Shown here in pieces: positions 63,942 through 64,000 of a stretch of DNA of 64,000 nucleotides. Position 1 is the stretch's first letter. Every line of letters starts with the position of its first letter. Made by a program: the position numbers and the translations under genes. Origin of the DNA: CAYYKD01 sp964471825 (GTDB lineage Bacteria; Spirochaetota; GWE2-31-10; CAYYKD01); the NCBI GenBank assembly GCA_964471825.1, contig CAYYKD010000004.1:62001-126000 (forward strand), read 5' to 3'. The notes under the pieces were generated by a model. It saw only the letters and a list, made by a program, of their open reading frames with translations. It was not told the origin of the DNA and ran no database searches.

Positions 63942-64000
63942 ACTTCTCCCCTTCCCTTTTAACAAACCAAATCCTCGTAAAAAAAATTGTTTATTTTTTA

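Overview
This 64 kb window is low in G+C (about one third by eye) and densely coded. It looks like chromosomal DNA of a diderm, most likely a spirochaete. That placement is inferred, not shown by a marker gene. It rests on a SthK-like cyclic-nucleotide-gated K+ channel, a Treponema/Borrelia-like class II aldolase, many lipoproteins with loose lipoboxes, PilZ proteins, and a beta-barrel protein ending in an outer-membrane C-terminal signature. No tRNA, rRNA, CRISPR array, phage or transposase gene was seen. Two 10-N assembly gaps (4583-4592 and 37921-37930) interrupt a cation antiporter and ddl.

Layout. 1-9.6 kb: end of an S51 (cyanophycinase-like) peptidase; fba-hom on the minus strand; a CaCA antiporter, mutS2 and cysS, then a barrel protein, on the plus strand. 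9.6-14.1 kb: a YhaN/YhaO-like SMC-type ATPase and exonuclease pair and a TPR protein (minus). 14.3-16.9 kb: a second S51 protein, this one a lipoprotein, and a membrane PilZ protein (plus). 16.9-23.8 kb: a minus-strand run with an unknown protein, a degenerate iron-ADH-like protein, aldehyde dehydrogenase, dCMP deaminase, a FecR-like membrane protein and an oligopeptide-binding lipoprotein. 24-32 kb: K+ channel, FecR/PQQ-like lipoprotein, fabI and a heterodimeric ABC exporter (plus). 32.3-40.2 kb: a plus-strand cluster mcsA, degenerate mcsB, clpC, P-loop kinase, ddl, beta-ketoacyl synthase and an AEC transporter. 40.3-45.2 kb: MshEN-like protein, dnaE, metallo-beta-lactamase (minus). 45.5-50 kb: an HTH-like unknown, a UDP-sugar dehydrogenase, and a Ni/Co exporter operon with DUF1007, a shrunken peroxiredoxin and YbaN. 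50-60.6 kb: glycosyltransferase, radical SAM protein and a giant surface beta protein in an overlapping operon, then a PilZ protein and an InlB-repeat lipoprotein. 61-64 kb: zinc-ribbon protein, rnhA running into rnpB, and a TolB-like lipoprotein.

Most notable points. The last 13 codons of rnhA encode helices P1-P3 of RNase P RNA, and its stop codon touches the conserved core. Two transporter genes have no ATG, GTG or TTG start in their open frame and appear to start at ATA and at ATC/ATT. The McsB homologue and the iron-ADH homologue have both lost catalytic motifs. A 61-residue gene looks like a peroxiredoxin with its middle deleted. A G10 tract forms the ribosome-binding region of the Ni/Co exporter. 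A dispersed intergenic inverted-repeat family with core GAGGCTCTTGCAAAA recurs through the window.
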